Below are positions 12,306 through 25,419 of a DNA stretch of 64,000 bases, piece after piece. This DNA comes from Sipunculus nudus (lineage: Eukaryota > Annelida > Sipuncula > Golfingiida > Sipunculidae), in assembly GCA_026874595.1 (NCBI GenBank), contig CM049316.1:53331676-53395675 (forward strand), given 5' to 3'. A program made the position numbers and the translations under genes. The notes beneath the pieces are model-generated. The model searched no databases. It worked only from the letters and a program-made list of their open reading frames with translations, and was not told the DNA's origin. Position 1 is the stretch's first letter. The number at the start of each line of letters is the position of its first letter.

Positions 12306-14375
12306 CAAGACATATGAGACTGCCATATTATGCACCATTTGTAGAACTCTAGTTAAACAATGTTAAGGGACTCTTCTTTGTGTTGTTTATGTTACAAACG
12401 TTGCTGTATTTTATATTTTACTGGGGTCCCCTGGGTAGCAAGAAATGTTGATAGATCTATTTAAGATTGTAGTTTTGCATTTTATTGTAAATTCTAAAAC
12501 AACATTTACAGTTTGTATCATAAGATATTTCACAATGTATTCACAATTGAAAATATATATATTTTAACTGCAATGAGGACAATATGGCCTGTAAAACACG
12601 TTTTAAATGAAGTGAAATCAGACTGGGACAGTAACCTGAGTGGTCATGACATAAGAAGGAAAATTATTTTAAACTTTGCACTAGAACATATGTTTACTAT
12701 AGTGAAGACAGTCTACTCTAGAACACAGAAATTTGAACAAAAGTGAAGACAATACAGACAGCTGTAATCATAAAACAGACATGGCAGACTACCAGAGCGA
12801 TCATTAAATGTCCTGGAAGTAATAAGGCTGGCCTTACCTGTGAAGGTGAGCCCATTAAATGTGATGAGAGCTAAGCAGTGCACCCTTCCTGGCCAGCTAA
12901 GTACTTTTAGTCCGGAGGGATTTGGGTGGTTGATTGAGCCAGTTAAACCATTTGCTGTAGAACTGTCAGTGTCTGCTGCCAGCCAAGCCTCTCGTCAGCT
13001 ATAGACAGGCTCTTTTCTTCTAAGAGTCCTTATGTTGATGGGTTTGAGGAGTGTATGGATGAACCCCCCTGGCTTAACAGAATGTCCAGCAATCGTCCTA
13101 GGTGATAGGCATGTCTTCCTTGGTCATAGCCATGTCGTTATTGCATGGATGGTAGTTTTAGATAGCGGCCCATACATAAGCCAGGTTCAACTGGACTATA
13201 AAGCTCTCATCATGTCCTGTAGTGTAAAGACATGTAACTAGGGCCAGAATTTTTGCACTGTCTGTCTGTGTCATTAATACCAAGACCATAGATTCCCCTG
13301 ATAAACGTCTTATTATGTAGGGGGAAGGGGCAGCTCTGAGTTATTCCAGTAGCTTGAAAAGGTCATTAGTTGAAGAGGCTGAGATGTATAGAAGCCTGAC
13401 TGAGGTGATGGTCAGGATTTGTAGCGAGATTATAGTGAAAGCAATTGTGATATATGACCACAGTCATACCCTACATCATCCCCAAGGCAACCAGATGACC
13501 CTGAAATGGTAGGTACCTCAGAAATGCAGGGTGCAAGGCCACAAATGGGTTTGCTATCTGACTGGCCCAACCCTTATCAGAGGTTGAGGCCCTCTAATAT
13601 AACATCAAAGAACTATACAGTGAAGGGATCAGACATCTTGCAGTTTTCCCAAGAAGTGATCAAGTTACATTTGTACCAGTAGCTGTTTTTTTCATGTTTC
13701 ATATTTGTTTTTAACTGATAGTTGTGTAAATTTTCTTGTCTGTTTTATCATCAGGGGATCAGCGTGTGATGATTCTGTTATGTTCATCATCATGACAGCA
13801 TCTTGGAAGAAGATCAGTAGTGCTGATAACTGTAACATTAACTATAGAAAGTCAAAATTTAAGGAAAGGTTCATTAAGGGTATAACTATATACTTTTTCT
13901 CTAAAACAGATTGACTGTTTAATATAAAATTGAAACTAAAATATATAAATGAACAAGAATTTAGTTGCTTGCAAGATTCATTTTTGAACAATATCAATTT
14001 TAAAATATGAATTATAAAAGAATCATGCATTAGGATTCCATGTTAATTGATTATCAATGTAAGTGCACTTAGGTTAATGATTAGTACCTGTTCTATTAAC
14101 AGTTTGAATTATTCTGACCATTATAATGAATATATAGAAATCTGTTGTGGACTTTTCCACTCTTGACACCATAGAATTATAATTATAAAATATGAGCTCT
14201 TGTTACTGTAGAATTTTGGATACATGCTCAGTTGTTCCAGAATTATAGTATTTATAAATATGTTCTGAGATAAATGGAATGGTACTACTGAAGTCTAATC
14301 AAGGCAGTCATATTAAGAAACCAAAATGATTATAGAGAATTTTTTTATTTTCAACTAACTATGTGAAGATAAATT

Positions 14376-14457
14376 TGTAGTTGTGGAGCCACAATCACCT
14401 GTGGTTGATTCTCAGACAACACTTAATGATGATGGAGAAGGATTTATTGAGATTCCT
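14376..14457 (+). CDS. Possible terminal exon fragment
   Basis: After TTTGTAG, the frame starting near 14379 reads VVEPQSPVVDSQTTLNDDGE and then GFIEIP before TGA at about 14457. The acidic, Ser/Thr/Pro-containing peptide resembles a disordered C-terminus. The acceptor tract is weak. An overlapping frame (14381-14593) encodes a hydrophobic stretch instead. No family is recognised. Confidence 0.12.
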
Positions 14458-14583
14458 TGATTCCGTGAACAAAGATAGACAGGAGATGATTTTCTTATGG
14501 GTGATCACAGTCTGCTTTGTGGTCTTGCTTTCTTTTATCTTGTATTTTTATCATGTACGTATAGTTAGTTTGACAAGAACTGC

Positions 14584-14730
14584 ATGCTTATAGATGGCTC
14601 TGACATGCTTATAGATGGCTCTGACATGCTTATAGATGGCTCTGACATGCTTATAGATGGCTCTGACATGCTTATAGATGGCTCTGACATGCTTATAGAT
14701 GGCTCTGACATGCTTATAGATGGCTCTGAA
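14584..14730. repeat. 21-bp minisatellite, 7 copies
   Basis: Seven almost perfect copies of a 21-bp unit (atgcttatagatggctctga plus c). Because 21 is a multiple of three, the plus strand has an open frame that reads the heptapeptide MLIDGSD seven times. There is no gene context around it, so the frame is best read as a by-product of the repeat. Confidence 0.95.
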
Positions 14731-15409
14731 CTGGGTCTCTTTGATTCTGATGCTATGTTATTAGTTCTTTAAACAGTCAAGCACTGTTAAAATATTATAA
14801 CTAAATATATTAAAATATTATAACTTCCTCAGTTGGTCTGCAAAACAATGCTTCAAATTGTTAATTACAGTGAATGCTCACTTATAATTGTCAGCAAATA
14901 CTTCTTTATTTCCCCATCAGTTTAAATTATCAAATAAAGTGGTAGCACTTGATCTAGACTTTTCTATTATTGTCTTATGAAAGCCATCCATTAATTTTCC
15001 TTAATAAAGGTTTTTTTTAAAATTTTGTAGCATTAAATATGAGCAGCATTGATCTATGCTGAAGGTATGGTTCTGTCACAGCAGAGAATGTACTGGTATA
15101 TTCTCTGGAATAACAAATTCAACTTTGTGTTTAATGTTAAAGTAGAAATAGTTTTAAAACCATTCCTGTTTGAGCCTGGTTTCCTTGATGGAAGTATTTT
15201 TATGATATTATTACTATTTTATGTTCATTTTTTATAAATTTTCTGGTATTAAAGAAAGGAAAATAGAAAGAACCTATAAAAAAATTGTATCTTTTATTAT
15301 ATATTTATATTTAATTTTCAACAATTTTCCAGTATTAAAGACAGGAAAATAGAAAGGGCATATTAAGAAAATATATCATTAAATCTTTTTGGCCACACAA
15401 CAAGATAAC

Positions 15410-17903
15410 TGTATCCGCCAAAAAAGAGTTTTGCGGATACTGTGTTTACAGCCCACCGCCGCCGCCACCACCGCGTAGGTGTCTGTAGAACTCCTCCATA
15501 ACCAAAGGGCGGAATTTTACGAAACCAGGGATTATGTTTGGGTCACATATGAACTGCTGCACCCCGATTTTGTTTTGACCTCAGGCTCTGAACTTTCCTC
15601 TGCGAGCTGCGTCCATCTGTGTGTCTGTTATGACACATTACCCACATATCGCGGGAACCATTTGACCGATCAGGAAATAAATTTTGCACAAATGTAGCCC
15701 TTTGGATAGCTTTATAACATACATAAAAAATGGTGGTGCCACCTGCAACCATTTTTGCACAGTGTCCATCTGTTCATCTGCTTTGGAATAAAATCATTCA
15801 TATCTCTGCATTGGTTGGACTTATCCACCTGAAATTTTGCATGTGTATATATCCTGGACAGCTTTCTTGATTTTATGACAGGTGGCGCCACCTACATTCA
15901 CGCTTATGCTGCAGACATCCAAGCTCATAACTCGGGAACCGTTTGACCGATTGGGCCAAAATTTTGCATGTGTATAGATCTGACATAGCTCTTTATAATA
16001 GGCAAAACTGGTGGCGCCACCTGCAACCATTTTTGCACAGCATCCGTCTGTTTGTCTGCTGTGGGATAAAATCACTCATTTCTCAGCAGTAGTTTGACTT
16101 ATCTGTCAAAAATTTTGCAGGTTTATACATCTTGGATAGCTTTCTGGATTTTGTGGCAGGTGGCGCCACATACTTTTATGTTTACGCTGCAGACATCCAG
16201 GTTTATATCTCAGGAACCGTTTGACTGATTGGGCCAAAATTTTGCATGTGTATAGATCTTAGAGAACCTTTATCATAGGCAAAACTAGTGGCGCCACCTG
16301 CAACCATTTTTGCACAGCGTCCATCAGTTTGTCTGCTGTGGGATAAAATCACTCATATCTTTGCAGTGGTTTGACTTATCTGCCAAAAATTTTGCAGGTT
16401 TATACATCTTGGATAGCTTTCTGGATTTTGTGGCAGGTGGCGCCACATACTTTTATGTTAACGCTGCAGACATCCAAGTTTATATCTCGGGAACCGTTTG
16501 ACTGATTGGGCCAAAATTTCGCATGTGTACAGATCTCACATAGCTCTTTATCATATGCAAAATTGGTGGCGCCACCTGCAACCATTTTTGCACAGCGTCC
16601 GTCTGTTTGTCTGCTGTGGGATAAAATCACTCATTTCTCAGCAGTGGTTTGACTTATCTGCCAAAAATTTTGCAGGTTTATACATCTTGGAAAGCTTTCT
16701 GGATTTTGTGGCAGGTGGCGCCACATACTTTTATGTTAATGCTGCAGACATCCAAGTTTATATCTCAGGAACCGTTTGACTGATTGGGCCAAAATTTTGC
16801 ATGTGTATAGATCTTACATAGCTCTTTATCATAGGCAAAACTAGTGGCGCCAGCTGCAACCATTTTTGCACAGCGTCCGTCAATTTGTCTGGGATAAAAT
16901 CACTCATATCTTTGCAGTGGTTTGACTTACCTGCCTAAAATTTTGCAGGTTTATACATCTTGGATAGCTTTCTGGATTTTGTGGCAGGTGGCGCCACATA
17001 CTTTTATGTTAATGCTGCAGACATCCAAGTTTATATCTCGGGAACCGTTTGACTGATTGGGCCAAAATTTCGCATGTGTATAGATCTTACATAGCTCTTT
17101 ATCATAGGCAAAACTAGTGGCGCCAGCTGCAACCATTTTTGCACAGCGTCCGTCAATTTGTCTGGGATAAAATCACTCATATCTTTGCAGTGGTTTGACT
17201 TACCTGCCTAAAATTTTGCAGGTTTATACATCTTGGATAGCTTTCTAGATTTTGTGGCAGGTGGCGCCACCTGCTTTTATGTTTTTGCTGCAGACATCCA
17301 GGCTTATATCTCTGGAACTGTTTGATCGATTGGGCCAAAATTTTGCATGTGTACAGATCTCACATAGCTCTTTATCATATAAAAAACTGGTGGCGCCACC
17401 TGCAACAATTTTTGCACAGCGTCCGTCTGTTTGTCTGCTGTGGGATAAAATCTATCATTTTCTCAGCAGTAGTTTGACTTATCTGCCTAAAATTTTGCAT
17501 GTTTAGACATCTTGGGTAGCTTTCTTGATTTTATGACAGGTGGCGCCACCTTCATTCACATTTATGCTGCAGACATCCAAGCTTATATCTCGGGAACCAT
17601 TTGACCGATTGGGCCAAAATTTTGCATGTGTACAGATCTCACATAGATCTCTATTCAGATAGGCAAAACTCGCACAGCGACTGTCTGTTTGTCTTCTGTG
17701 GGATAAAATCACTCATATCTCGGCAGTGGTTTGACTTTTTGCATATGTATACAACTTTGACAGTTTTCTGGATTTTGTGGTAGGTGGCCAACCTACATAC
17801 ACATTTTGACTGCAGACATCCATGCTAATATGCAACACAACTCACTCTATTTCCCCTTGCCACTCAATCCATGCCTCACTTCACCCGTCCCACTCTGATT
17901 TCT
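15410..17903 (-). mobile_element. Family A element, copy 1 (Helentron-like, expanded tandem core)
   Basis: The left edge has a hairpin at about 15413-15440: TATCCGC pairs with GCGGATA and the inner A/T arms also pair. It is followed by a GCC-rich tract and TGTC-type simple sequence. The core is a tandem array of 278-bp units. The right end shares 'ctcactctatttccccttgc' and 'actctgattt' with copy 2 but stops at about 17903. It lacks the GCGGATA inverted copy that copy 2 retains, so this copy looks truncated. Open frames inside follow the tandem units and are not genes. Confidence 0.7.
15733..17690. repeat. Tandem array of 273-278 bp units (about 7-8 copies) in family A
   Basis: The GTGGYGCC motif before 'tgcaaccatttttgcacag' begins at 15733, 16011, 16288, 16566, 16844, 17117 and 17390, so the periods are 273-278 bp. 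A further partial unit follows at about 17660, where the motif is deleted. Most units carry two GGCGCC motifs, often inside the 12-base palindrome GGTGGCGCCACC. The same 278-bp unit makes up copy 2 at 53 kb. Confidence 0.92.
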
Positions 17904-18485
17904 TTATAAAACCCTCTAAGAGCACCATTTCTTCAAAGAATGATTAAGGAAAAGCAACTCTAACTGCTGAAAACAGGGATTAGTTTAACACAAGGTTTTG
18001 TGCCATCATGAAGTCCCAGCAAACATTGTAAATAATGTTCATGCAGTGAAAACCTGTTTAGTGTCATGTTACACTCTGTATGATTTGGCACAATTGACAT
18101 TTAAACTAATCTTCTCTTGTGCATAGCACAACAGTCTAATCTGCTTGCTTTCATTCGTGCAGGAAAAGAATTTTGGACTAATTTACCAACTTATTACACT
18201 ATATCACTTTGACTTTTTCTCTTTTGTGAAATTTGACCCTGCTTTCAGGTTCTACTCAAATAAGGTCAAAGACCATTGAGTATAAGACACCTGAGGACTA
18301 ATTGGATCTGGTGTGAGTAGACGTTAAACTGTAGATATATGTTATATGTACATGTAACCTGATAACCTCTCAGTGGACCAGATAATGACATGCACCAGAT
18401 TGTGTAACAATACTTGTGTAGGTCCCTCTAACATTGACTGACACTCAGACATATCCTCCTTAAGGACAGAAATGCTGTTACATAC

Positions 18486-18664
18486 ACAGTAAAACCTTGC
18501 CTAAAAACCACCTCAGTTTAGTGACCACCTCAATATACTGACCACTTTCTCATGGTCTCAATTTTCATTTGCGCTTTATATCAGACCTTGCTTAAACAAC
18601 CATCTTGAAATGGCAACCACTTTATTAGGGTCCCATTGGTGGTCATAATGAGGTTTCATTGTAC
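18486..18664. mobile_element. Small MITE-like element with imperfect terminal inverted repeats
   Basis: The left end reads ACAGTAAAACCTTGCC and the right end GAGGTTTCATTGTAC, which are imperfect reverse complements. The inner stretches 'aaccacctcag' and 'ggtggtcataatg' continue the pairing. At about 180 bp and non-coding, it resembles the widespread invertebrate repeats that begin ACAGTGAAACCT. No target duplication was established. Confidence 0.5.
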
Positions 18665-20720
18665 ATAAGTGCATATATCAAAACCTGCACTAATTTGTTT
18701 ATGCACCTCAACAGTTGCATCATGCTATCAAGTCTATAATTTTATATACTTTTGGTCTATACCTAATGTAAATTGTTGCAAAATTTATTTTGAAAAAGAT
18801 TTAACATCCATTTTATGAATATTCAGTCAGATAATGACCTTATTCTTATTAAAATGCCTTATTCTGTCTGGCCAAACCAGGGTCATTTAATTTATCTTTA
18901 AGGAAAAAAAGTTGGGTATCTCCTTTTTTAACCACCTTCCATAAAAAAAATTATTTTGATTTTTCATTAGAAATTTACTCATTTCCAGAGCCAGTTGCTC
19001 CGAATATATTCTTTCAAGAAAATAAAATTTCAGAGAAATTTCCTTTTGTAATGTTGTGCTTTATGTATGTATGTATTTCCCAAATACAGAAGTTGGACAC
19101 ACATTAGTAATAGTATGTCAGCTGCATTATATCCATTGGATTGGAAGTTGGACCTAAGTAATTTTTTATTGAGGAATCTTTCTGTTTTGGGCAGAATGTT
19201 ATATCCTTTGTTTTAAATTTACTCAGTTTTGAGAGGCAGGGTGACCCAACCCCTAGGCCCTATTAGAAACATTCATGTACAGCAGGCTTCATTTTTCATT
19301 TTTCTTGTATCATTGACAGCAAGCCAACCTCACACAGAAATCATGCAACATGTCATTTGAAGTCTTGTCTTTTTGTTAAAAGATGTATTTTATGTCATAA
19401 CTATAGTAGTACCTGTCATGTGGGGGCTTCAAACTTCACATATTATGGGTTTTTGTTTAACATGTAGTGTTAACAAATAATAAGGAAAAACAAATCAGAT
19501 TAAATTAGGGATTTGAATATTCAACAAGCACTGGTTTTATAACCCCCCCCCCCCCTCTAAATATGAAAACCTCTCTGTTTGGTGTGTTCAGTGAAAATGA
19601 AAGTCAGTCTGCTTTGATCTCTTATTTTTATTATAAAAAAAAGGCAGAGGAAACTTATGCTTTCCTAAACTGGCTACATGCCTCTCCTGAACTCTGCATC
19701 ACAAATTACATGACAGATTTAATTTGATATTTATGGTAATATGACACAGCCTGTTTTTATTTATTTTGGTTGATTGGTTGGTCTGTTCTTAAATGTAAAA
19801 TTGTCCTTCAATTTAATAATATCTGAAGGATTCAGCCAGTTTCTTTTGTAACATAATATGATAAAAAAAATTTCTGTTCATTAAATTTGTATCATCACAC
19901 ATAAACCTTGCATCAGCATTGTCTTTAATTAAAAACAATTGAAGTGTGTGAGAAAAATAGAGGTATTTATATTAAGGTAGCCAGTAATGAGCCTGATATG
20001 TTCCAGCATGAGGATAGCCACTCCCAGTCAGGATGTAAGTACTGAAATATAACTGAAGAGTCTGAGGCCACTAGAGCACAGTGAGTCTGAAGAACAATTC
20101 AGAAAATACTATAAAGCAATTAAATCATAAATTATCTACCATCATTATAGATGAATACTTATTAATTATAACACTCTAAATGTATGATACTCATAAAAGT
20201 TATTTGTTAATTAATGCTGTTTATTTGTTGGTGCCAAAGCCAGCCTTAATATATGATTCCTTTAATACCTACAGAAATTATGTTTACCACAGAATTTACA
20301 TGTGGTTCCTTTCTTGATTTCTCTCAAAAGGTATTGGTTGTATTTCTGTGTCATACATCCCATTAAACCTTAATCTAACTAAAACTTTTACAAAATTGAT
20401 TGTCAGTTTATATCAGCCTATACTCCACTGACTGCACCATGATAGGTTGTTTGTTTTTGACCTGTCTGGGTATACCTGTATACCAATAGCACTGGCCTTG
20501 GGCAAAAAGTAAACAGCTCAACCTTAGTTGTTGAGCTGTTAATGGTAAAGACATCAAAGTTTGGGTGTGGGTTGTTTTTATTCACTTCCCAGACCATTAG
20601 AAGGACCTTGGTAACATTTGGTCCAGGCTTCCTGCAAAGTGATGTATGTCTTATCCTGTCTTCCTGATAGAGAGCTCATATACTGAAGCTAAATTGACGA
20701 CAGCTTAAGCTGATTTGTTG
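18665..20720. other. AT-rich sequence with a 13-base C run
   Basis: No gene is seen. Simple features are a short TATG repeat near 19061 and a run of 13 C at 19543-19555. Confidence 0.4.
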
Positions 20721-20726
20721 CTGTAG

Positions 20727-20782
20727 AAACCCGGGAGACTGGAGAGCAGCCCACCCGTGTACCGGACACTGGGATGTTACAG
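20727..20782 (+). CDS. Possible 56-bp internal exon
   Basis: A compact GC-rich island stands out from AT-rich flanks and is bounded by an acceptor-like GTTGCTGTAG at 20717-20726 and a donor-like CAG/GTTTAA at 20780-20788. All three frames are open through it. One reads KPGRLESSPPVYRTLGCYR. The coincidence of composition and splice-like borders suggests a microexon, but no neighbouring exon confirms it. Confidence 0.22.
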
Positions 20783-20799
20783 GTTTAACCTTCTGACTG

Positions 20800-23700
20800 T
20801 TGTCTTGAACTCCCCAGGGTGGCTGAACAGAACCATCCTCTCTATCCTTAAAGCCACACAGTTATAGGATGCTAAAACACAGTTTTTTTTTGTTTAAGCT
20901 CTTTCTCTTGGCATGGTTATTGAAGATTTTTTGGTTTAGTTCATGTTCTTTCTCTTTTTTGGTTATTGAAGTTTTTTGGTTTAATTCATATTTGTTCTCT
21001 TGGTGTAGTTATTGAAATTTTAGGTTTTGTTTATGTTCTTTCTCGTGGTGTGGTTACCAAAGGTTACAATAGTCTCTTAGTTCAGTTTCATAGTTCTTTT
21101 CTTGGTATGGTCTTTGGCATTATCTCTTAGTAAGTTATTTTCTAATACATTTTTTTTTCATCTCTCAAAAAACTTTAAACATTTTTGTTAAGATTTCATT
21201 TGTCTTAAATCTCTTGGTTTGAGTTTGTGTCATCTCATGTCGTGGTTTCTAAAGTCTTTTACCAGTCTAATGATAGTTCTCAACCTTTACATAGTAATAC
21301 TCTTATAATAATTTTAATCATATAACACATTCAGATTTTGACCTATAATCCATTAGTTGTGGTGATAATAGATAGAAAAAAAAACATGTTTATATGACAA
21401 TAATTTTATGCCCAGACAACTGATCATCTTTGATGTGTCATTTTAATCTGTCAAATGTATTATCTATGTTTTTAAGATAATCATATTTAAAATTCATTTA
21501 CAAATGCCATTTCCAGCTAACCAGTCATAACCTTGTCAGTTGTGTTTTTCACATACAATCCATATTTTACACCATTAACTTTGTTCATAATTATCACTCA
21601 CCACAGCTTTTACACTAGTCTTCTAAAATATGAATATGTAACACCTTTGTGTCACTGATATTTGTCAATCTATGGCCAGGAAGAATCATGAGACATTCTA
21701 GCACCCCTTACTACAAAACTATGAACAATCTACAACAAAATCTCTGATGAATTCAAGTATTTCTTAATTTCCTTGTAAACTTGCTTTACCAAGTATATTT
21801 CATTAGTTCAGGCTAATGACTGAAACTTGAAATACATTAATACGATTGTTATATGGCGTTTTATACCTTTCCATGAAAGCTATGGTAGCCTGATGTAAAA
21901 GTTCTAACTGGTAGCCATCTAAAATTGATATACTTATAAATAATGCCATCAAAACCATGATTCATGCAGTAATTATTATTTTTACAGAAATAATACCGAA
22001 GCATTTGCTTTGTAAGATAAAAAGGTACTCAATCTGAACAGAGTACCATTATTAGATTTGGGTTCCAGTTAACTGGTGTTGTGTTAACAGTCAAACAGAA
22101 TTAATATCATAAAACTTTCATTTATGAAGCAACAATATGACAAGCAGAGATAGTACTCAGGCAAAACTGTCTGGTTTAACATCAGAATAACATATTCAAG
22201 TTACAATAACTAATTATCCTATTAACAACAATCCTGTTAACAAACAATTCAACAAATACAAGTAGGATCAGAGTCATCTTTTGAGAGGGAAGGAACCTCA
22301 AGATTTTGGTTCACTGAAATAATTAAGAGATGTAATGATAGTAAGTACTGGGAGTGCATAAATCTCATCCATTCCTGTGTGTACATGTAAGCAGGATCCA
22401 ACAGTCTGGCCAGTTTGAACCCATTTTCCTAATTAACCTCTTGGTACTGGTTGTCATGTTTTGTAATGAATGGTCAGTCCAGCAATGTCAATACTCAATC
22501 CAGTGCTGATTTCCTCAGCACAGCAATAGCCTCAGGTTCTGTTATGTGTATTTCATATTGATATTGTAACCCAATACAGCATTTATTTTGAAGAAGTAAT
22601 CTCAGGTAATTACCCTCCACATGGTGTATTTATTGGTGTACCAATTTTGCTGGTAATGCTGCTCCATATTTTAATACAAACAAGTTGTTTTAGTGCACAG
22701 CGTTACTGACTAGTCATAGTTTCTGACTGAGATGATCAGATTATTTTGAAAGTTTCTTTATTTTTTGATAACCATTTAATTTAATTTTTTACTCTTTCAA
22801 AATAAACAAGAAATATTTAATTCAAAAAGGTTTAAATAGAAGAAGGGCCAGTTTACAAATTATGGCATTATAGTGTATGATATAGAATAAAATGCCATTC
22901 AGTGTAATATTTTAAATGATATTTAATTTAATAGATGGCATCATATTATATAAAAGTCATATAAAAATGAATAATTAAGTGAAATATTTATTGTAAATTC
23001 CAGTAATATTAAATTATTGAATATAAGGTAAAAATATTTCTTTCTTTACCATTTTAAATGAAATGAAGATTTCACCTCTTTCATATTAAGATATCACATT
23101 TAAATAAAGTCAACTGAATTCTATATTTTATCAGCTTAACAAGTAGTAATATATGGTGGATGTTTATGTTTTGCTGAATGTTAATGTTTTCTCAGTTGAT
23201 ATATTTCTGCATTCAGGCCACTGACATTTTAAGGCTTAACATTATAAGAAAGGTTTGCCATCTGTTTTATAATGTTATCTCTTTCTAGGGATCTGTTATT
23301 ATTGCTGTACAAAATGAGCAAAGAGACGTTATGTCTGTATCTGGAGATTAAAATCACATCGTACTATCTGCAGCATAACATTACACTAACACAAATGTCA
23401 AGGCAAACATATTGAACCATAATGACATTTCATGAATAAAAAGAAGTCTTTTTATCCGGAGCACTTTTGATGATCCATCAGTTCACGACATGTTTTGCAT
23501 TGCCTAACTCCAGGGATCATGTCCTCATACAGAGGTTGAGCCCTTGCATGTTATGCCAATAATCAACAAGTGACTCCATGACTCCTTGCATGATAAAAGT
23601 GGTCTGGTAGCAAGCTGGAGATCAGACATGGTGATGAAGAAATCACATCTCTTTTAAAATCAGCAAAAATAATTACCTTTCCACCACTTTAAGGATCAAC

Positions 23701-24030
23701 TGAAGTTTTCCCACATTGTAAAAAAATGTCTGTTTTTTTTCATGTGAAGGGAAACACCTGCAACTTTATTCTTAACAGGCAAAGATAAAGGGTAGGTAAA
23801 ACTAACCTGCACTTTCAATAGCTTTCCATATTCCTCACAGTGGTATCATAGACATAATTAAAGACAAAGAATAGTAAATTATTGAATATGTATACATGAA
23901 AAAAAATTCTTACAAAATACAAAAAAAAATCAAAACCCTCTCAGATATGGAATTAATAGCAAATTTGAAGATAATGATATTGACATATATTGTCATGGAA
24001 GGACGTGAAAGTTAAGTACAGAAGCCAAGA
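20800..24030. other. Strongly AT-rich sequence, no gene seen
   Basis: Near 20880-21060 a loose repetition of 'ttctcttggtgtggttattgaa' phrases suggests a decayed tandem repeat. The 22740-23110 stretch is especially A/T-rich. Nothing coding is supported. Confidence 0.4.
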
Positions 24031-25040
24031 ACATAATAAGTAACCTACTGTAGTAAGGAATATTACTAACAAGTCAAATACTGTAGTAAAAAACATGACA
24101 AGTAACCTGCTGTAGTAAGGAATATTACTAACAAGTCAAATACTGTTGTCAAAAACATGAAAAGAAACCTACTGTAGTAAGGAATATCACTAACAAGACA
24201 AATACTGTAGTCAAAAACATGACAAGTAACCTACTGTAGTAAGGAATATTACTAACAAGTCAAATACTGTAGTCAAAAACATGACAAGTCACCTACTGTA
24301 GTAAGGAATATTACTAACAAGTCAAATACTGTAGTCTAGAACATGACAAGTAACCTACTGTAGTAAGGAATATTAGTAACAAGTCAAATACTGTAGTCAT
24401 GAACATGACAAGTAACCTACTGTAGTAAGGAATATTAGTAACAAGTCAAATACTGTAGTCTAGAACATGACAAGTAACCTACTGTAGTAAGGAGTATTAC
24501 TAACAAGTCAAATACTGTAGTCTAGAACATGACAAGTAACCTACTGTAGTAAGGAATATTACTAACAAGTCAAATACTGTAGCCATGAACATGACAAGTT
24601 ACCTACTGTACTAAGGAGTATTACTAACAAGTCAAATACTGTAGTGTAGAACATGACAAGTCACCTACTGTAGTAAGGAATATTACTAACAAGTCAAATA
24701 CTGTAGTCTAGACAATGACAAGTAACCTACTGTAGTAAGGAGTATTACTAACAAGTCAAATACTGTAGTCTAGAACATGACAAGTAACCTACTGTAGTAA
24801 GGAATATTACTAACAAGTCAAATACTGTAACCATGAACATGACAAGTTACCTACTGTAGTAAGGAGTATTACTAACAAGTCAAATACTGTAGTCTAGAAC
24901 ATGACAAGTCACCTACTGTAGTAAGGAATATTACTAACAAGTCAAATACTGTAGCCATGAACATGACAAGTTACCTACTGTAGTAAGGAGTATCACTAAC
25001 AAGTCAAATACTGTAGTCTAGAACATGACAAGTCAGGTAT
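24031..25040. repeat. 62-bp minisatellite, about 16 copies
   Basis: TAGTAAGGAA starts at 24051 and 24113 and continues at a 62-bp period to about 24981. Variant units differ mainly in one segment (GTCTAGAACATG, GTCAAAAACATG or GCCATGAACATG), and these variants are interspersed. The array ends in a degenerate unit near 25034. It is non-coding. Confidence 0.95.
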
Positions 25041-25232
25041 TGCAGTAAAAAAACATGACAAGCCAGATACATATTTTAATGCCTAACACCACCGCCTATG
25101 TCATTTTAAATGTCCCAAAGATGGTCATCTATTTGAAATTTCACATTTAACAACATAAAAATTGACCTTGTATATGTAAACAAGGAATAACAGAGTGATC
25201 CTCCTGTATATCTGGAAATGAGCATTTCTAAC

Positions 25233-25389
25233 AGTGATATCTGATCTGTCATCAGTATATAATCCGGTGCTGGAGGGTTACACCTACTACAGGAGGGCTA
25301 TACGGTCTGCTGCCACATGTTGTGGAGATCAGGGTTTGGTTGACTTAGGCAGCTGCGTGATTCAGCTTAGACCAGTGTTAATGCAGGCA
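25233..25389 (+). CDS. Possible internal exon, unknown product
   Basis: The acceptor-like CATTTCTAACAG precedes 25233 and the donor-like GCAG/GTATCACC follows 25389. The frame between is open for about 52 codons and continues to 25419 if unspliced. The peptide includes YNPVLEGYTYYRRAIRSAAT and a Cys-Cys pair. Base composition is clearly less AT-rich than the flanks. No family is recognised. Both borders fit an exon, but no partner exon has been found. Confidence 0.25.
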
Positions 25390-25419
25390 GGTATCACCAT
25401 TAGTACCATGGGTCTGTAA

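Noticed and set aside
16310-17783. Many 60-90 codon frames on both strands
   Set aside because: All follow the 278-bp tandem units of family A and recur once per unit.
24031-25040. CRISPR-like array
   Set aside because: Units are contiguous 62-bp tandem copies with no unique spacers, in a eukaryotic context.
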